DNA from: Ectocarpus siliculosus
Lineage: Eukaryota; Sar; Phaeophyceae; Ectocarpales; Ectocarpaceae
Direction of reading: 5' to 3'
Length of the DNA stretch: 64,000 bases
Assembly: GCA_000310025.1 (NCBI GenBank)
Contig: FN649743.1
Span: 4,525,579 to 4,589,578 of the forward strand
Below the pieces are notes generated by a model, which saw nothing but the letters and a program-made list of their open reading frames with translations, did no database searches and was not told the origin of the DNA. Below, piece after piece: positions 49,012-62,211 of the stretch. Both the position numbers and the translations under genes were made by a program. Within the stretch, counting starts at the first letter, position 1. Each line of letters opens with the position of its first letter.

Positions 49012-49776
49012 AGAGCAGTGGCCAAAATCGAGTACACCCGGTCCAAACACGGCCATAATCGGGTACCCCTACAAGATGCTGCTGGGAGCGACCGCATGCC
49101 ACCATCTGATTGGCCGACGCCCGCCCCTACCCGACCTTGACCGCCTTTCCACCGGGTGCACCCGATCTTGGCTACCCACCCCCGGCAGGGGTACCCGGTT
49201 TTTCTTTCCCCAACCCGAAAATGGCTGGGCTGTTCGACCAAAACCATGCACACAACCACGGGTCGGACGCACACCACTGGCCCTCGTTTGTCGCCAATAC
49301 TGAGAAGGTAGCGGGAGGGAGATAAATACGTCTATTCTTGAGATGAGTCCCGTGTGTGTCGCATCTCGTGAGGGAGGTATTCATCCAGCTCTTTCTTCTT
49401 CTCGATCATTTACACAGACCGCCAGCCGTTTCCCCCAAGGGAGACTTCCACCGCCAGCGGGGGGCCTGCCTCCGCCCGCCGGGCCGTCAGAAGGTCCGAA
49501 TTCGAGGGCAGGGCGTTGCTGACGTGTACTTGTGTGCATGGATCTTGGTCGAACAGCCCAGCCATTTTCGGGTTGGGGAAAGAAAAACCGGGTACTCCTC
49601 CGGGGGGTGAGTAGCCAAGATCGGGTGCACCCGGTGGAAAGGCGGTCAAGGTCGGGTAGGGGCGGGTATCGGCCAATCAGATGGTGGCATGTGGTCGCTC
49701 CCAGCAGCATCTTGTAGGGGTACCCGATTATGGCTGTGTTTGGACCGGGTGTACCCGATTTTGGCCACTGCTCTCT
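49012..49776. mobile_element. Foldback element with long terminal inverted repeats
   Basis: The left arm at about 49012-49258 and the right arm at about 49526-49776 are reverse complements, about 95% identical by eye. The outer ends read AGAGCAGTGGCCAAAATCG. The roughly 270-bp centre has no recognisable transposase. This fits a non-autonomous foldback or long-TIR DNA transposon. Confidence 0.8.
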
Positions 49777-51479
49777 TCAAAATTTATAGTCAATATGTTT
49801 CTTGTTCTGTACCCAATGCTCCGAAAAACATTATCGGTCTGGTCTGATCATCGTTGCCATGTCATGCAACGTTGCCCGATGATGCGCCGTTATCATCGTG
49901 CCGTGAGGGTTGTGCAGTGCAAGTTCTGAAGCATGGCCGAGCTCGCGGAGCTTCGAGGCAAATAGTCGAGAAATAGGGTGAATCCCAGAAGCCAATGCGC
50001 GCTGCACGTGCTATACCACTGCCATGACCTGCTCTGCTTGTGTCTGTGTGGAGAGGGGACGTCAAGCCCACAAATCAGCATGGTTCCACAAGAATAACAG
50101 AGTGTTGAAAGAATGTCCCGAAATTAAACACCGGTCTGGTCTGGTCATCATCGGTCGGTCGGATGGGTCGATTCTGTAAGAGAGGGATTCCTTCCGACCC
50201 TCATTTGTTCGCCGATCTCTGCCAATGCAATGATCGGGACAATGACACCCACGGCAAACCGGCGAATGGTGCGTGACAGGATGACACGCGATTACATGTA
50301 GTGCAGGAACTCGCTAAGAAGCCCGCTTCTGCTGGCATTTTCTGTGCGACGAACGTATATTATGCGTTCAAGACGTCGGGATGGTTGCCCAGGAGGTGCT
50401 AAACGAAGATAACTATGTAGTTATAGGGGATTTCTTTAATTTGATAAGTTTACTTTTGTGTTTGGTTTTGTGGCAGGGCATAGTATTCAGGATTGTTCAA
50501 GGAGTAAAACCGGTCCGTGGAGCGTTCCCTTTTTTTTTTTAACGGGGCGGAGCGGTTCGGTATTTGAGTATTATTTTAGTTTTGTAGCAGACATATGCAT
50601 AAGGTTGCGAAAAATATCCAATCGGGTAAGGTGCGTCTCACCTGTTGTACAGTTATTTGCAACCTATATCTGTGGAGTCGATACCCGTAAGGACAATCAA
50701 GCGGCGTCACACTCTCTAGCAAGCAGCCGCCAACACCCAATAGCGTCACGGAGCCAATATCGCCACCCATATCATCCATAGCATCCATAGCATCCATAGC
50801 ATCCATAGCAAGCCCCATAATCAGCATATCAGGTTCAGCACTCACAGTGGGTGGCAACAGCATAGGTATGGCTCAATCAACCTTTCGCTTCAGGGGCGGT
50901 GTTGACAAGTAAACACCTGGTTTTAGTTGGGGGCAACGGCCGAGGAATAGGCGTGCCCCCAGGGATCAGGGGACATGCACCCTGGACCGGTTCAGCAGGC
51001 TGAATCGGGAGACACATTGGTCTGTCTGATTCCCAATCATGTCAGTCTACGACCGCCGGACACTCGCGACCATAGCATGGTATCTATCATCGTATTTCGA
51101 GAACCGGTGGGACGACCGGCCGTACCGCCCCCCCCAGCATCGACCGTGGTACAAGGCTGTGCTAAAGGACGGGCGCTCCGGTTCCCACACCCACGTCGAT
51201 TCCTCACTTCCTAGTTAGTCCGCAAAGACATAAACAAGTGAAGGGGATCCCGATCTTGGACCAGGAGAAAGTGATCTTGACTCTCGTGGGGCAGGAGACG
51301 GCGATCTTGAATCTCACAGCTCCATTCTCCGTCGATCGATACAACAACGGACTGTGAAAAAAGTAAACTCCCCGTGAGATTTCGCGCGGCCATCCGCTGC
51401 CAGTACACCCCCCCAGGCTACCAGACAAACAGCAAGCAGGCTCATGGCAGTGGCACGTACACATTGGTCGTTTCTCAGG
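49777..51479. other. Intergenic region
   Basis: No gene seen. A 9-bp repeat (ATCCATAGC, about four units) lies near 50775-50812. The right end approaches the retroelement remnant. Confidence 0.4.
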
Positions 51480-52884
51480 CAGAAAAGGAAGGACGGGCAG
51501 CCACTCCCATGCCAACGTCCATCTCTCGCTTCGTGAGCTCCTCCCGGTCGCCGTCAGGGTACTTCACTCTCCAGTAGGGGTCACAATGTAGTCGAAGACG
51601 GTGGCCTTATGAAGACCTTGTGCTGGTCCTCGTTGTGGACAAATTCGCGGCCCACTTGTGTACCCACCGGAAGAGTCGCAAGGCGTGATCCCGCAACTCC
51701 ACTTCACTTGCGCCCCGGGTGGGCGGTCCGGCAGGCCTCGGCGTAGCACCCTCCCGATGATAGCCCTCATTCGCAGCGTGAAAGACGTCGACTTGTAGGG
51801 GGGAGAAGCTGTCGCTCGTCTCGTCTTCCGTCAGCCAGGGCGATAAATACCGTGCCGTCTTGATAGCGGCCCTGATACTCCCACGACCATGCCGAGGTGC
51901 TGCCGGGACCGCGAAGACAGAGAAGTCGACAAGGCCGAGGTGAGCTGACCACACGAGATGTGCGTATTCATCCTCGAACGGGAGCCAGAGGTGATGGAGT
52001 CGCGCGTGGTACACCTTGACGTCGGCGGCCGCGACTCGACGTTGGGGTGCCCGTCGTCCGTTCAGTTGAACCTTGAAGCTCAGGCGGTCTCGATGACGTG
52101 GGTGACCCTCCACGGGCCAGTGTAGTCGTCGTGCGCCAGCTTCGGGTGGCGGTTTTCGCGGTGGAGAGTGTTGCTCGCCTCCTTGACTAAGACGAGACTT
52201 CCGACCACGGCCTGGGCACCCGGCGACTCCCACACCATGTTGGCATTGTGGCGCTGTCGTGGACGGTTGTGGGCCTCATGGCGTCGTTTGGATATCTCTT
52301 GTGTCATGCGTTGGTGGTCGGCAATCGTCCTCTCAAGTCCTTGGCCAAAAGAGTCGTCGTCTAGGGCTTGGGTCAAGGCGTCGATCTGGCTACGCGACTC
52401 CTGACCGGAGAGTATTCGGTATGGTGACCCCCCCCAGGGAGGGACGCGTCTGGCATGACCCTGTCGATCCATGTAGCGACAGGGACGAAGTCATCCCATC
52501 CCCGGGGCCATAAAGTACACAGCTGAGTCAAGGTCTCGTAAAGCCACCCCCCCAGCCTCTCGACTCCTCCCTGTGCCCTGGGATGGTTGGTTGGGCCGTC
52601 GTTCAGGGGTACTCACAGCCAGTGATGAAGGTGCTGGATCACTTCCGCCGTGACCACGCTTCGGGGGCCGCATCGGATCAAGAGCGGCAGACCAAACATA
52701 AGCAGGAGCCCAAGCAGTTTGTGGCTGACGCCAACTGCTTCATCCGACGGCAGCGGAAAGGCCGTGAGGAACTTGGACGCTCGATCACCGACGGCGAGTA
52801 ACTACAGCTTACCGTTGCACAGGACACCTTCATGTCCTGGATGTCCGTATAGAGGACTTCCCATCGCTGCAAAACCAACGAACT
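51480..52884 (-). mobile_element. Ty3/gypsy-type retrotransposon remnant (integrase and C-terminus)
   Basis: The minus strand encodes, in several broken frames, an integrase core and tail. From high to low coordinates: RWEVLYTDIQ, then SKFLTAFPLPSDEA, a GGVERLGGWLYETL segment with the catalytic Glu, GWDDFVPVATWIDR, SPYRILSGQ, HPKLAHDDYTGPWRV, FKVQLNGRR and a final DPYWRVKYPDGDREEL segment. The second catalytic Asp region reads LIRCGP and appears lost, and several frameshifts and stops are present. Only the 3' part of pol remains; reverse transcriptase and LTRs are not seen. The element stops where the 1.06-kb direct duplication begins. Confidence 0.75.
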
Positions 52885-53947
52885 AGTAGTCTCGAAAGCA
52901 GAAGCCTCGGTACACGTCACGTACTACCTGCATTTATTTCTCTCCATCTGCTACATGCAGCAGCAGTAAGTACCGTCTCCTTTGTCTTTCATCCGGAGAA
53001 TCGTAGTCTTCTAGGCTCTCCCATGACTGACGCCCTGTGTCCACGACCGACCATGGCCTATGAAAGGAGACGCGTTATTTTCTGTAGTCAGCCGCACGGA
53101 ATGACTGTCTGTTTCCATTGGTCAGCGGGTTGAGCCGGGTCGATGCTAATAATGGCTACAGACCTACACTTACTGCTGTATCACCGCTCGCTCGCGGGGA
53201 AATACATGTGTGTGCCTTCAAACACGAAAGACACGTACGTACGTACGTACGTGGAAGCACGCCGTGCTGCTGTGCCATAGGCAGCAGCAGGTCTGTTGTT
53301 GTTGTCGTCGATCCGGAAGCAAGCGAGGTTCGGCAGGCGGCAGGATTTTGATTAGAATGTTCTGTCTTTGTGCCTAATGTCTACAGTAGTAGTAGTAGTC
53401 TAGTACATGTAGCTATGCCTATTTTTTTGCCTACAAAATGCGCACTTTTTTTCCTTTTGGCGCAGACCAAATTGGTAGTTTTACTGACGCAGACTAGACT
53501 GTATTATAGAAACGAACACCAATCAGCCGAATGGAGGTATGGTGCTATGTTTGGCTGGCACATTTGATGTGTTTCAGCTTCACAGCAGTGCCTGTCATGC
53601 ACCATCGTTTTTTTTTTTTTCCCCGCGAGAGTTTGGCGACGACAAAGTCGCTCTAACAGTATCTGTCTCTCAGTGGGTTTTTTTTTTTTTGGCGAGAGTT
53701 TGACTGGCAACCAATGGTTGTTGCTTCATGTCTAACAGGCACCCCCCCCCAAAAAGACCTGTCTCTCCCCCAACGCCGTGGGGGCCCCAACCCCAAACCC
53801 CAAACAAACCCCAAACGGCATCGGGGACACGATGCTACGGCAGCATTACTATCACAGTAGCACATCACATCGCCACGAGGAGTGCAGCAAGCAGTAGTAG
53901 TAGTTAGGTGGTGGTGTTGTGTCGTCACATACATACATCTTCTTGTA
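52885..53947. repeat. 1.06-kb direct duplication, left copy
   Basis: Starts AGTAGTCTCGAAAGCAGAAG and ends ACATCTTCTTGTA. It is about 98% identical by eye to 54051-55114. It contains an ACGT tetranucleotide run near 53235 and poly(T) and poly(C) runs that differ slightly between copies. Small ORFs in it have no recognisable motif. Confidence 0.9.
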
Positions 53948-54050
53948 TGTAATGTGTACATACTGTAGGATATTATCTGATGGAAGCAGCAACAACATCA
54001 TGCATGCATCCATGCCAAGCGAACGGGGCCGAAACAAACACACACGAACG

Positions 54051-55114
54051 AGTAGTCTCGAAAGCAGAAGCCTCGGTACACGTACGTACTACCTGCATTT
54101 ATTTCTCTCCATCTGCTACATGCAGCAGCAGTAAGTACCGTCTCCTTTGTCTTTCATCCGGAGAATCGTAGTCTTCTAGGCTCTCCCATGACTGACGCCC
54201 TGTGTCCACGACCGACCATGGCCTATGGAAGGAGACGCGTTATTTTCTGTAGTCAGCCGCACGGAATGACTGTCTGTTTCCATTGGTCAGCGGGTTGAGC
54301 CGGGTCGATGCTAATAATGGCTACAGACCTACACTTACTGCTGTATCACCGCTCGCTCGCGGGGAAATACATGTGTGTGCCTTCAAACACGAAAGACACG
54401 TACGTACGTACGTACGTACGTGGAAGCACGCCGTGCTGCTGTGCCATAGGCAGCAGCAGGTCTGTTGTTGTTGTCGTCGATCCGGAAGCAAGCGAGGTTC
54501 GGCAGGCGGCAGGATTTTGATTAGAATGTTCTGTCTTTGTGCCTATTGTCTACAGTAGTAGTAGTAGTTGTACATGTAGCTATGCCTATTTTTTTGCCTA
54601 CAAAATGCGCACTTTTTTTCCTTTTGGCGCAGACCAAATTGGTAGTTTTACTGACGCAGACTAGACTGTATTATAGAAACGAACACCAATCAGCCGAATG
54701 GAGGTATGGTGCTATGTTTGGCTGGCACATCTGATGTGTTTCAGCTTCACAGCAGTGCCTGTCATGCACCATCGTTTTTTTTTTTTTCCCCGCGAGAGTT
54801 TGGCGACGACAAAGTCGCTCTAACAGTATCTGTCTCTCAGTTTTTTTTTTTTTTTTGGCTAGAGTTTGACTGGCAACCAATGGTTGTTGCTTCATGTCTA
54901 ACAGGCACCCCCCCCCAAAAAAGACCTGTCTCTCCCCCAACGCCGTGGGGGCCCCAACCCCAAACCCCAAACAAACCCCAAACGGCATCGGGGACACGAT
55001 GCTACGGCAGCATTACTATCACAGTAGCACATCACATCGCCACGAGGAGTGCAGCAAGCAGTAGTAGTAGTTAGGTGGTGGTGTTGTGTCGTCACATACT
55101 TACATCTTCTTGTA
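54051..55114. repeat. 1.06-kb direct duplication, right copy
   Basis: The second copy is offset by 1166 bp and separated from the first by about 100 bp of unique sequence. It differs mainly in the ACGT run and the poly(T) tract near 54841. Confidence 0.9.
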
Positions 55115-55351
55115 CTACAGCAGGGACTTGCTCTGAATCCGGGGCTGGAAGGACCGTTATTATTTCCCTGCGCGGCTGGTTTCGAAACGAGAACCAACCG
55201 TCTTGTCGCTTATTGTCCGGCTACGACAGACAGACACTTGCTGTAGTACATGCTACTTACTACTCTGGAGCTTTATTCTTCAAGAAACTCGCGCAGACAT
55301 CTAGCAGTGGTAGATAAAGTCACACTAATACCTGGCTGGTTAGACTAGTTT

Positions 55352-55383
<32 letters not shown>

Positions 55384-57329
55384 TGGTGAACGGAAGGAAG
55401 GACGATGATATGTATGTATGTGTGTGAAGGAGGACAATGATATGATGACGACTAGATTATGTGCAGGGGGCTCGTAGACAGGAGACATTCATCCTCCAAG
55501 GTACATTCAGATTGCCCCCTTCCATTGATTGTATTGATTGGCCAATTCAATCTGCATCACAGTGTCAATTGTCATGAGTGTTTCAGCTTGACCGGACCAA
55601 CTAGTTATTCATTTTCCCACATGCCGAAGGTTTGGATTGGGCATGATTTCTTGGGATAAACCACCACCGTGTACCGATCTTTCTCGAAACTCCATTCCCC
55701 CAGCATTCGAGACCGCAGCCAAAAAAGAAAAAAAAAGAAAAGTCCTCGATTCTTTTTAGATTATCACAACAGTAGACGGGAGAGGCGACAGCTGATCACA
55801 GGGAGGGCCCATATCTCGTCCGTTGTAACCCTACGGGTTGTATATACCCCTGCAAACTGCAAACTGTGCAAACAACGGCACGACGACAATGTTCTCGGGC
55901 GTGGGAAATCATACAAACGTGACTTAGGTGTGAAACGTGCTGCCGATCAGACTCATATTTTGTTGAGCGCATTTTGTCTGGCGACCATCATCTTGGGCCG
56001 AGAGTCACACGTGAAAAGACATGCAACTATTGGTTTATTGTATTACGTTAACTCTTGTTAACGCCGAAAAGATCAATGCACTTCGTAACACGCGATGCTA
56101 CTCGAAAATACAAATGCTGTAACTACACTAACTACAGACTCAGAGTAGACTTAAAGACGTTACGGGCCGACGCAGAATGCCAAGGGAACCCCGCGCAGCT
56201 CCTGCTACTGATGTGACGCTGACGCTAAATTCGAAACCTTTCACGTCTACCGTGTGCATACACTCTACTACATACATTCGCGCACCCTAAAACATAACCT
56301 ACCACTACACAGAGACCTTTCGAAGCAAAAAAAAATCCAGGCTCCATGAAGTGGCCATTTCAACGTGACCAAACAACAGGTGCTCAGGATAGGCATCCTG
56401 CGCTAGAACCTATATATTCGACGTTGGTTGCCCTACAGAGAAAGTAAGAGACTAGTATCGAGCATAGTAAGTGGCGGCACGTCTCCAAAATTCAACACTA
56501 TTACAGCACCTGAGACGCCCGCTCGCTGCCGACGGTGGACACAACAACGTCCCTCTGCCAGATACCACCAGTGGTTTCCTTGACAAACGCACAGGGAAGC
56601 TGAACCACATCAACCCTTACGACACACGCGTACGCAAATGAATACAGAGAACATGAGTTTTAGTACGGCCCGCCGGCAGGCATCCCATAGGGCGGGGAGG
56701 GGGGGGGGGGGGGTACAGATAACGAGAGAGGCATCATTACCCGTTTCCCACAGTCTACTTCCCAAAGCCTGACCCCGAGAGTGGACCTCCGCCAAGACCG
56801 AGACATAATGACAGTGTGAAAAAACAACAATGACAACAAAAAACAACAAATATGGACAAAAACCAAACCACGTGACGCAACCAATGAAAAACACAAGACT
56901 GCTCCTCGAGGCGCCCGTACAAGTCGCGCCGTCACGAGCAGCACCGTTCTTGAGAACGGCTCTCACTTTCCACGGTTGGCTCCGAACCCCCGCCAATCAG
57001 CGCCACGACTAGGATCAACAACCAACTGACGCCCGGGTGAGATTACCGAGTGGCAAGCAATCACCGATGAACGGCTTCGAGCGTACATTTACAAAAAGAG
57101 AGGTACACGTCAATCGAGCAAGCAAACAGGACCCTCACGTCCTTCTCCACAGTCCTGTTTTTTGCATGAAACACTAAAGACATCCAACAGCGCCGTTTCT
57201 TCTCTTCATGTAACATACCAGCAAATTCAACGGCGGTTTCGAGCCTCTCATTCGAGTGTCAAAATATTGATTACACCGATGAGTAGGAGCTGGGGACCGA
57301 TCGTGGTCGTCGCGGGTGGGTGCGCTTCA
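55115..57329. other. Intergenic region
   Basis: It holds a GA microsatellite at about 55351-55378 and a poly(G) run near 56696-56713. An open frame at 56610-56996 (minus) has hydrophobic stretches but no family match. No gene is called. Confidence 0.4.
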
Positions 57330-57660
57330 GGAACCGTTCCGAGACCCTTTCCTATTAGCACCGTTCCCGCCGCCGGCAACGATCGACGCTAAGACGTTCC
57401 CTGCGGGTGGGTGAGCTTTCACGAACCATTCCGTTCCGTTCCGGGTTCGTTCTGTTCCGATCCGTTCCGTTCCGTTCCGAGACCCCTTCCTATTTGCACG
57501 ATTCCCGCCACCGGCAACGGTTGACGATAAGAACGTTTCCCGTGGGCTGGTGAGCTTCAAGAACCGTTCCGAGTTCCGTTCCGGGTTCCGTTTCGAGTCC
57601 CTTTGCTATTTGCGCCGTTCCCGCCGCCGGCAACGACCGACGCCGGAACGTTACCCGGCG
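57330..57660 (+). repeat. Minisatellite with nested TTCCG pentamers
   Basis: Copies begin at 57330, 57423 and 57561. Each joins a GTTCCG-rich stretch to a conserved block CTATTxGCxC...TTCCCGCC...CCGGCAACG. The spacing changes with the number of TTCCG pentamers. Confidence 0.8.
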
Positions 57661-58467
57661 GGGTAGCCTCTCGCTTCTCCCTTCGCTTGCCACGCCCACC
57701 GCTTGCCGCGCGCGCGCCGCGCGCAAGGGCAACGTACGACAGCACCTGCAGCGGCGACCGCACAAAAAAATAAACATGAGTTCGAGTACATATCTAGAAG
57801 GGGCACAGGGGTGCAAGGGGGAGGCGCTACAGAGAGCGGAGATGAGCTCGAGTATATACATTACTTGGGGGGTTCGCGGGGATGCATTGGGGCGGCGCCA
57901 TCGATAACGGCGCGGCCACGGTGGGGGGGGGGGGGGGGCTCCATGTGTCCGTTCACGACTGGGGGGGTATCCCCAATCTGGAAACACACTGCTGCGAACC
58001 CACTAGAGCCGTGTCGAGCGATCCGCGTTGTTGTTGATCACGACCGGACGAGCCTAGGAGGCAGTCTCCGAAGATGTCGAAAACAAAAAACAAGCGCCCC
58101 AAAAAAATGCGGCCTCCGGCCGTGTCAACCCCAGGCCGCGCCCCAAGACCCCCCCCTGTCGAACGGGGCATATTTCTACAATACATGGGCCGAACGAGTG
58201 TACACCCCATTATTTTTATATCTCACATACTGGTCTTGGTAGGAAGCGCTAGTTCGTGTGCACACAGAGAGGGAAGAGAGTGCTGCACTCTTCTCGCATT
58301 CAAAATTGAAGGCGAAGCACCCCAGGAGGGATGGGTAGGGGGGTCCAGGGAGAGACCCCTCTGTGACCACGGGTTGGAGTATGAGGCACAAGTGCTGTAA
58401 GCGCCGATTTTGAAGTGATGAAAAACATATATATACGCGGCAGCGAGACCCCGATTCTTTGACTTAC

Positions 58468-61400
58468 CAACGCCAGCACGCACACCCCCACGGCGGACAC
58501 CTTCCTAGCCGTGCATCCCCCGGGAAGAACGGCCTCAACGCACTCCGAAGGCGGAGAACGGTCCAGGAACGTTCTCTCGATCGGTCTTCTCTCCTCCTCC
58601 TCCTCCCGCCCCTGCTGCGGCCGGTACTTCGCCTCCGCCACCCCTCCCCCGCTTCCGGTACCGGTGGCGGCGTCGGCGGCGTCGGAGGGAAGGAAGCCTG
58701 CGGCTCGGCGGTTACGTTTCGAAGAATCGCCATCACCAATATCTTCCTCTTCGTCCGTCAGGCCCCCGAAGTGCTCGATTACCGGAAGGATAGGGGTGCC
58801 CTCAACGTTTCTCACGGTCACCGCCATTTTCGCCGGCTGGCAAAAAATGCGAATTATCCGGGGGGGGGGGGGGGTATACACGTCTGAGCGGTTGACCACG
58901 CGTCTTCGAGGGGACGGAGCACTCGGTGGGGGGGGTCTGGTCGGACTGTTTGTTCATCACGTGCGCCGCCAGATCTTGTGAAAACATGGATAACTGCTGA
59001 GCGGTGTTAAAATGGTTCCTAGCGCGCGATACTTTAGATAGGACTGAAGGAGGGGGTCCTGTCAACCTGTTCTCGCGTACCGCATACGACACAACGCAAA
59101 CGCGCCCCGGCGATGACAACATTTTTTTCGCTTGTTTTCTTAAAAAAAACTGATCACCGGGCGTGTTGTTGGGTGGGAGGTGGGGTACGTTTTCCGTGCC
59201 ACTTCAAAACCCGTACGAAACCCGTACGAAACCAACTTCCGGGTTGGTATAAAATCTGTTTCGTAGTATAAGTACACTAAAACATACCTGGGGAGTGCTC
59301 TCGTCTTCGGCCCACTCGATCTCGATGTCCCCAAAGTTGCTGTCACTGTCGAAGAAAGAAAACGTCAAAATCGATAACGATGAAACAAAACGATGAATCA
59401 ACACGACAGGTTCGCGCCGCCGAAGAACCAGCGGCGATAAGCGGCAGGGATGGGAGGGGGAGCAAAAGCACCAGGCTACTTGCATCGTGATGCTGAAATG
59501 GGAACCTGCGGGAACAAGATGTTTCGGACAAGGGGGCATTGCCGGGAAAACCTACGCCGCACAACTGTCGCGATCCCGCTGTGGGGAAACTGACAACTCT
59601 GCACATATAGGATAGGACAGATCAGATTCCTACAGATCGAGCTAGCTCTTTTGAGGGGCATGTCCCTGTTGATTGGTAGGACATAGGCAATCGGGGTATG
59701 TTCGCTCCCATGGTGATCTGAAGGACATAGGTGATCGGGGTATGTTTGCTCCCATGGTGATCTGAAGGACATAGGTGATCGGGGTATGTTCGCTTCATGG
59801 TGATCTGTAGGACATAGGTGAACTAGCTCACGATGTGTCCTATGTGTGACTCTGGTACTCATTGGTCATGGTTGCCACTGGGATGTTCCCGTTTTCTTTT
59901 TCATGAGTGGTACACACCCTGTAAAGGTGAAAATATCTGTAACGTCGGAATTACGGATAATTTTGGGAAAGAGCGGTGGTTCTGTGTGCGTGTGGTCGTC
60001 CCATCTATTCTGGCGCCGGTGTATAGGCCCTTCGGCGTATATGCCTGACGTAGCAGTCGGGGTTACACAAGAGGAAGGTCACACAGGAGCTTATTCTATT
60101 TTCTTGTTTGTTTTATTGCCCAACCTTTCCCCCTGCGTTGCTTGCCTTAGTTTTTAAAGGAGAGGAAAAAAAAAAGTCAGTGGCAACCCTTCACCCCCCC
60201 GCGAAGAGAACACGGAACCCCGACAACAAAAAACGCAAAGATAAAGAATGCAACGCGAAAAGCAGCCAGGAAATCCTTCTGGATACTGTAATCCCGCAAC
60301 CTCCCGAAGATCCAAAAGAAGAAAAGAAGGGCCTTCGTATGAACATCCTAAAGAAGGTTACTTCGTATGCAACAATGCAGAGCGACACACACAAAACAAA
60401 ACAAAAAAAGACTCACAGGTAGAAAGCATCGTCCCTCCAGCGGTGCTCCCTCCACCTCTTCAAGTACGCCTCGCACATGGTCTTCCCATGGACCGAAAGG
60501 CACGAGTGCGTCATGCCGCTGGTCGTCACCTCCACGACCCCCCTCCCATCCGCCGGGCCCCCGCCCACGCCCGAATGCGCCGCACACTCCGCCGAACCGG
60601 CACCACTTGCGCCGCTCCCCTCCCGGTCGTCATCGTAGTCTCTAGAATCAGAAACGCCTCCCCCGGGGGATGTGGGTACGCAGTCCTTTTCTCCCCGGTC
60701 GCAGGTAGCCTTAGTCGTAGTCGGCCCAGCAGCAGAAGCAGCAGCACCCCGGCCGCCGTTCTTTGCGAACGGACATCGCGAGGCCCCTCCCTCTGAGGCT
60801 CCGACGGGGGGGTGCCCCGGCGGCAGAGCGTTGTCACTGCTGCTAGAGTCTACCGTACATACGTGAGCGTGAACGGAAGGTACATTGTGGTGCATGCATG
60901 AGGGAAAGGGGAGGGAGTGTGGTACATGCATGAGCGTGAAGGTGAGGTGGATTTACGGAAGCAAAAGCGGCAGAAGCGGTGGGGGTGTAAGCTGTGAACA
61001 CGCCACAAATAGCCTCTTGTTTTTGAGACTCGTTCGTGAGAGCAGCACCTGTTCGGCAGGGCAAAGCTAGAGCGCCCCCGCAGCAGCAACAGACCTTGAA
61101 ACAAGAAAATTCAAAGGACGCGCAAAGGAATCTCGAAGAAAGCTGGAGGAACCGCACTATTCCCCCTCCCCTCCCTCCCAGAGTGGACATAAGTGTTGTT
61201 CAGGGTAAACCGCCGCTCTGGTAAGGGTGGTGCAACCGAACAAGATGGGTTGCGCCGCCTCCGCCACAAGGGCGCACGAAGAAAGAAAACTCCACAGAGA
61301 AGTCGAAATTGGTCACCAAGCCAGGGGTGCAGTTGTTGCCGTTGTTGTTGTTGTTGTTGTTGTCTTGACATTAAAAACCGTTCCGGTCTCCGCTCAGCAC

Positions 61401-62211
61401 ATTCTAATGTTCGTACTGGTCCAACTGACGCGGACACCTTCCTTTCGAGAAAAAGTTTAACAACATCATTATTCGATCTTCATTCTTGCACTTGGGTGAA
61501 AGAGTACTCCCCCCCACCCCCCCCTACCTACATGAATGTTTCTTCGTGGGCCTCCACCCGCCGCAACAAAAGTCACCTTTGGTTGGGGGTGGACCACGTC
61601 GAAATTGAACCTCAAAATCCAGGGCAATACTATACTGAGAAAATCTGAAAAAAACAGCTCACCCTCGGTTGGAGGCGACGCCTTCCAACCCGACGCCAAT
61701 TCGGCGTGATGAACGTCCCCGGATAGGATGACCAGCCCGGGGGGATTCGTGCGGTGAAGTAGGTCTAGCAGGCGTTCGCGGCTGCGGGGGAAGTGGCCCC
61801 ACGACTCCACCAGTGGGTTCGACGTCAACACCTGAGTGGGCGGGGAGATAACCGATTGGTCGATATTGAGCGAATTTGATCGAGAGGAGCATTCTTCCAG
61901 CACTTATGTTGTCATTCCCTTCAAAGGTAGCAAGGGTTCATTCGTTCTGCACGTGGGTTGTCATCTCGTTCAAAATCAGCAAGAGGCCAGCTTCATCATC
62001 TTGAAAGCCTTCTCGGACATACTCACACAAGTTGTTTCCTTCAGTTTCAGCGGACCCGTTGTGTCAGGTCTAACGAGGCAACAACCCGCACACTTGTGAC
62101 TTGCCTGAAGGGTGGAGACAAACACGTGGACCGAAGCATCGCTGTCCTCGAGCTGCCCTTCGAGCCAATCCCACTGATCCTCCCCAATCACGGAGCCCCT
62201 GTACTCAGACC
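58468..62211 (-). CDS. PhoD-like alkaline phosphatase/phosphodiesterase (partial)
   Basis: A metallophosphoesterase-type enzyme expected to hydrolyse phosphomonoesters or diesters. Exons from the 5' side: 62211-62105 (SVIGEDQWDWLEGQL...VHVFVSTLQ), 61831-61663 (NPLVESWGHFPRSRERLLDLL...VILSGDVHHAEL, the metal-binding GDVH), 60849-60417 (Ser/Gly/Asp-rich insert, then VVEVTTSGMTHSC...CEAYLKRWREHRW), 59345-59288 (NFGDIEIEW) and 58836-58468 (MAVTVRNVEGTPIL, then an acidic low-complexity region). All phases agree. The exon ending at 62105 uses a GC donor (GCAAGT). The N-terminal third of the domain is missing; it should lie beyond 62211, where a LINE fills the window to its edge. After 58468 (GVCVLAL) a membrane segment may begin, but the last exon was not found. 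An N-terminal signal cannot be judged. Confidence 0.8.
58861..58925 (-). mobile_element. LINE 3'-end relic with poly(C) tail
   Basis: The plus strand shows poly(G), then GTTGACCACGCGTCTTCGAG and GGACGGAGCAC. On the minus strand this is TGCTCCGTC, then GACGCGTGGTCAA, ending in about 14 C, like the LINE terminus. It lies next to the acceptor of PhoD exon 58836-58468. Confidence 0.55.
59682..59822 (+). repeat. 44-bp minisatellite in PhoD intron
   Basis: About 3.3 units of GACATAGGTGATCGGGGTAT followed by a TCCCATGGTGATCTGAAG block. Non-coding. Confidence 0.85.

Noticed and set aside
52885-55114. LTR pair of the neighbouring Ty3 element
   Set aside because: The two copies lie on the same side of the pol remnant with only about 100 bp between them, and no clear TG...CA termini or primer-binding site was seen.
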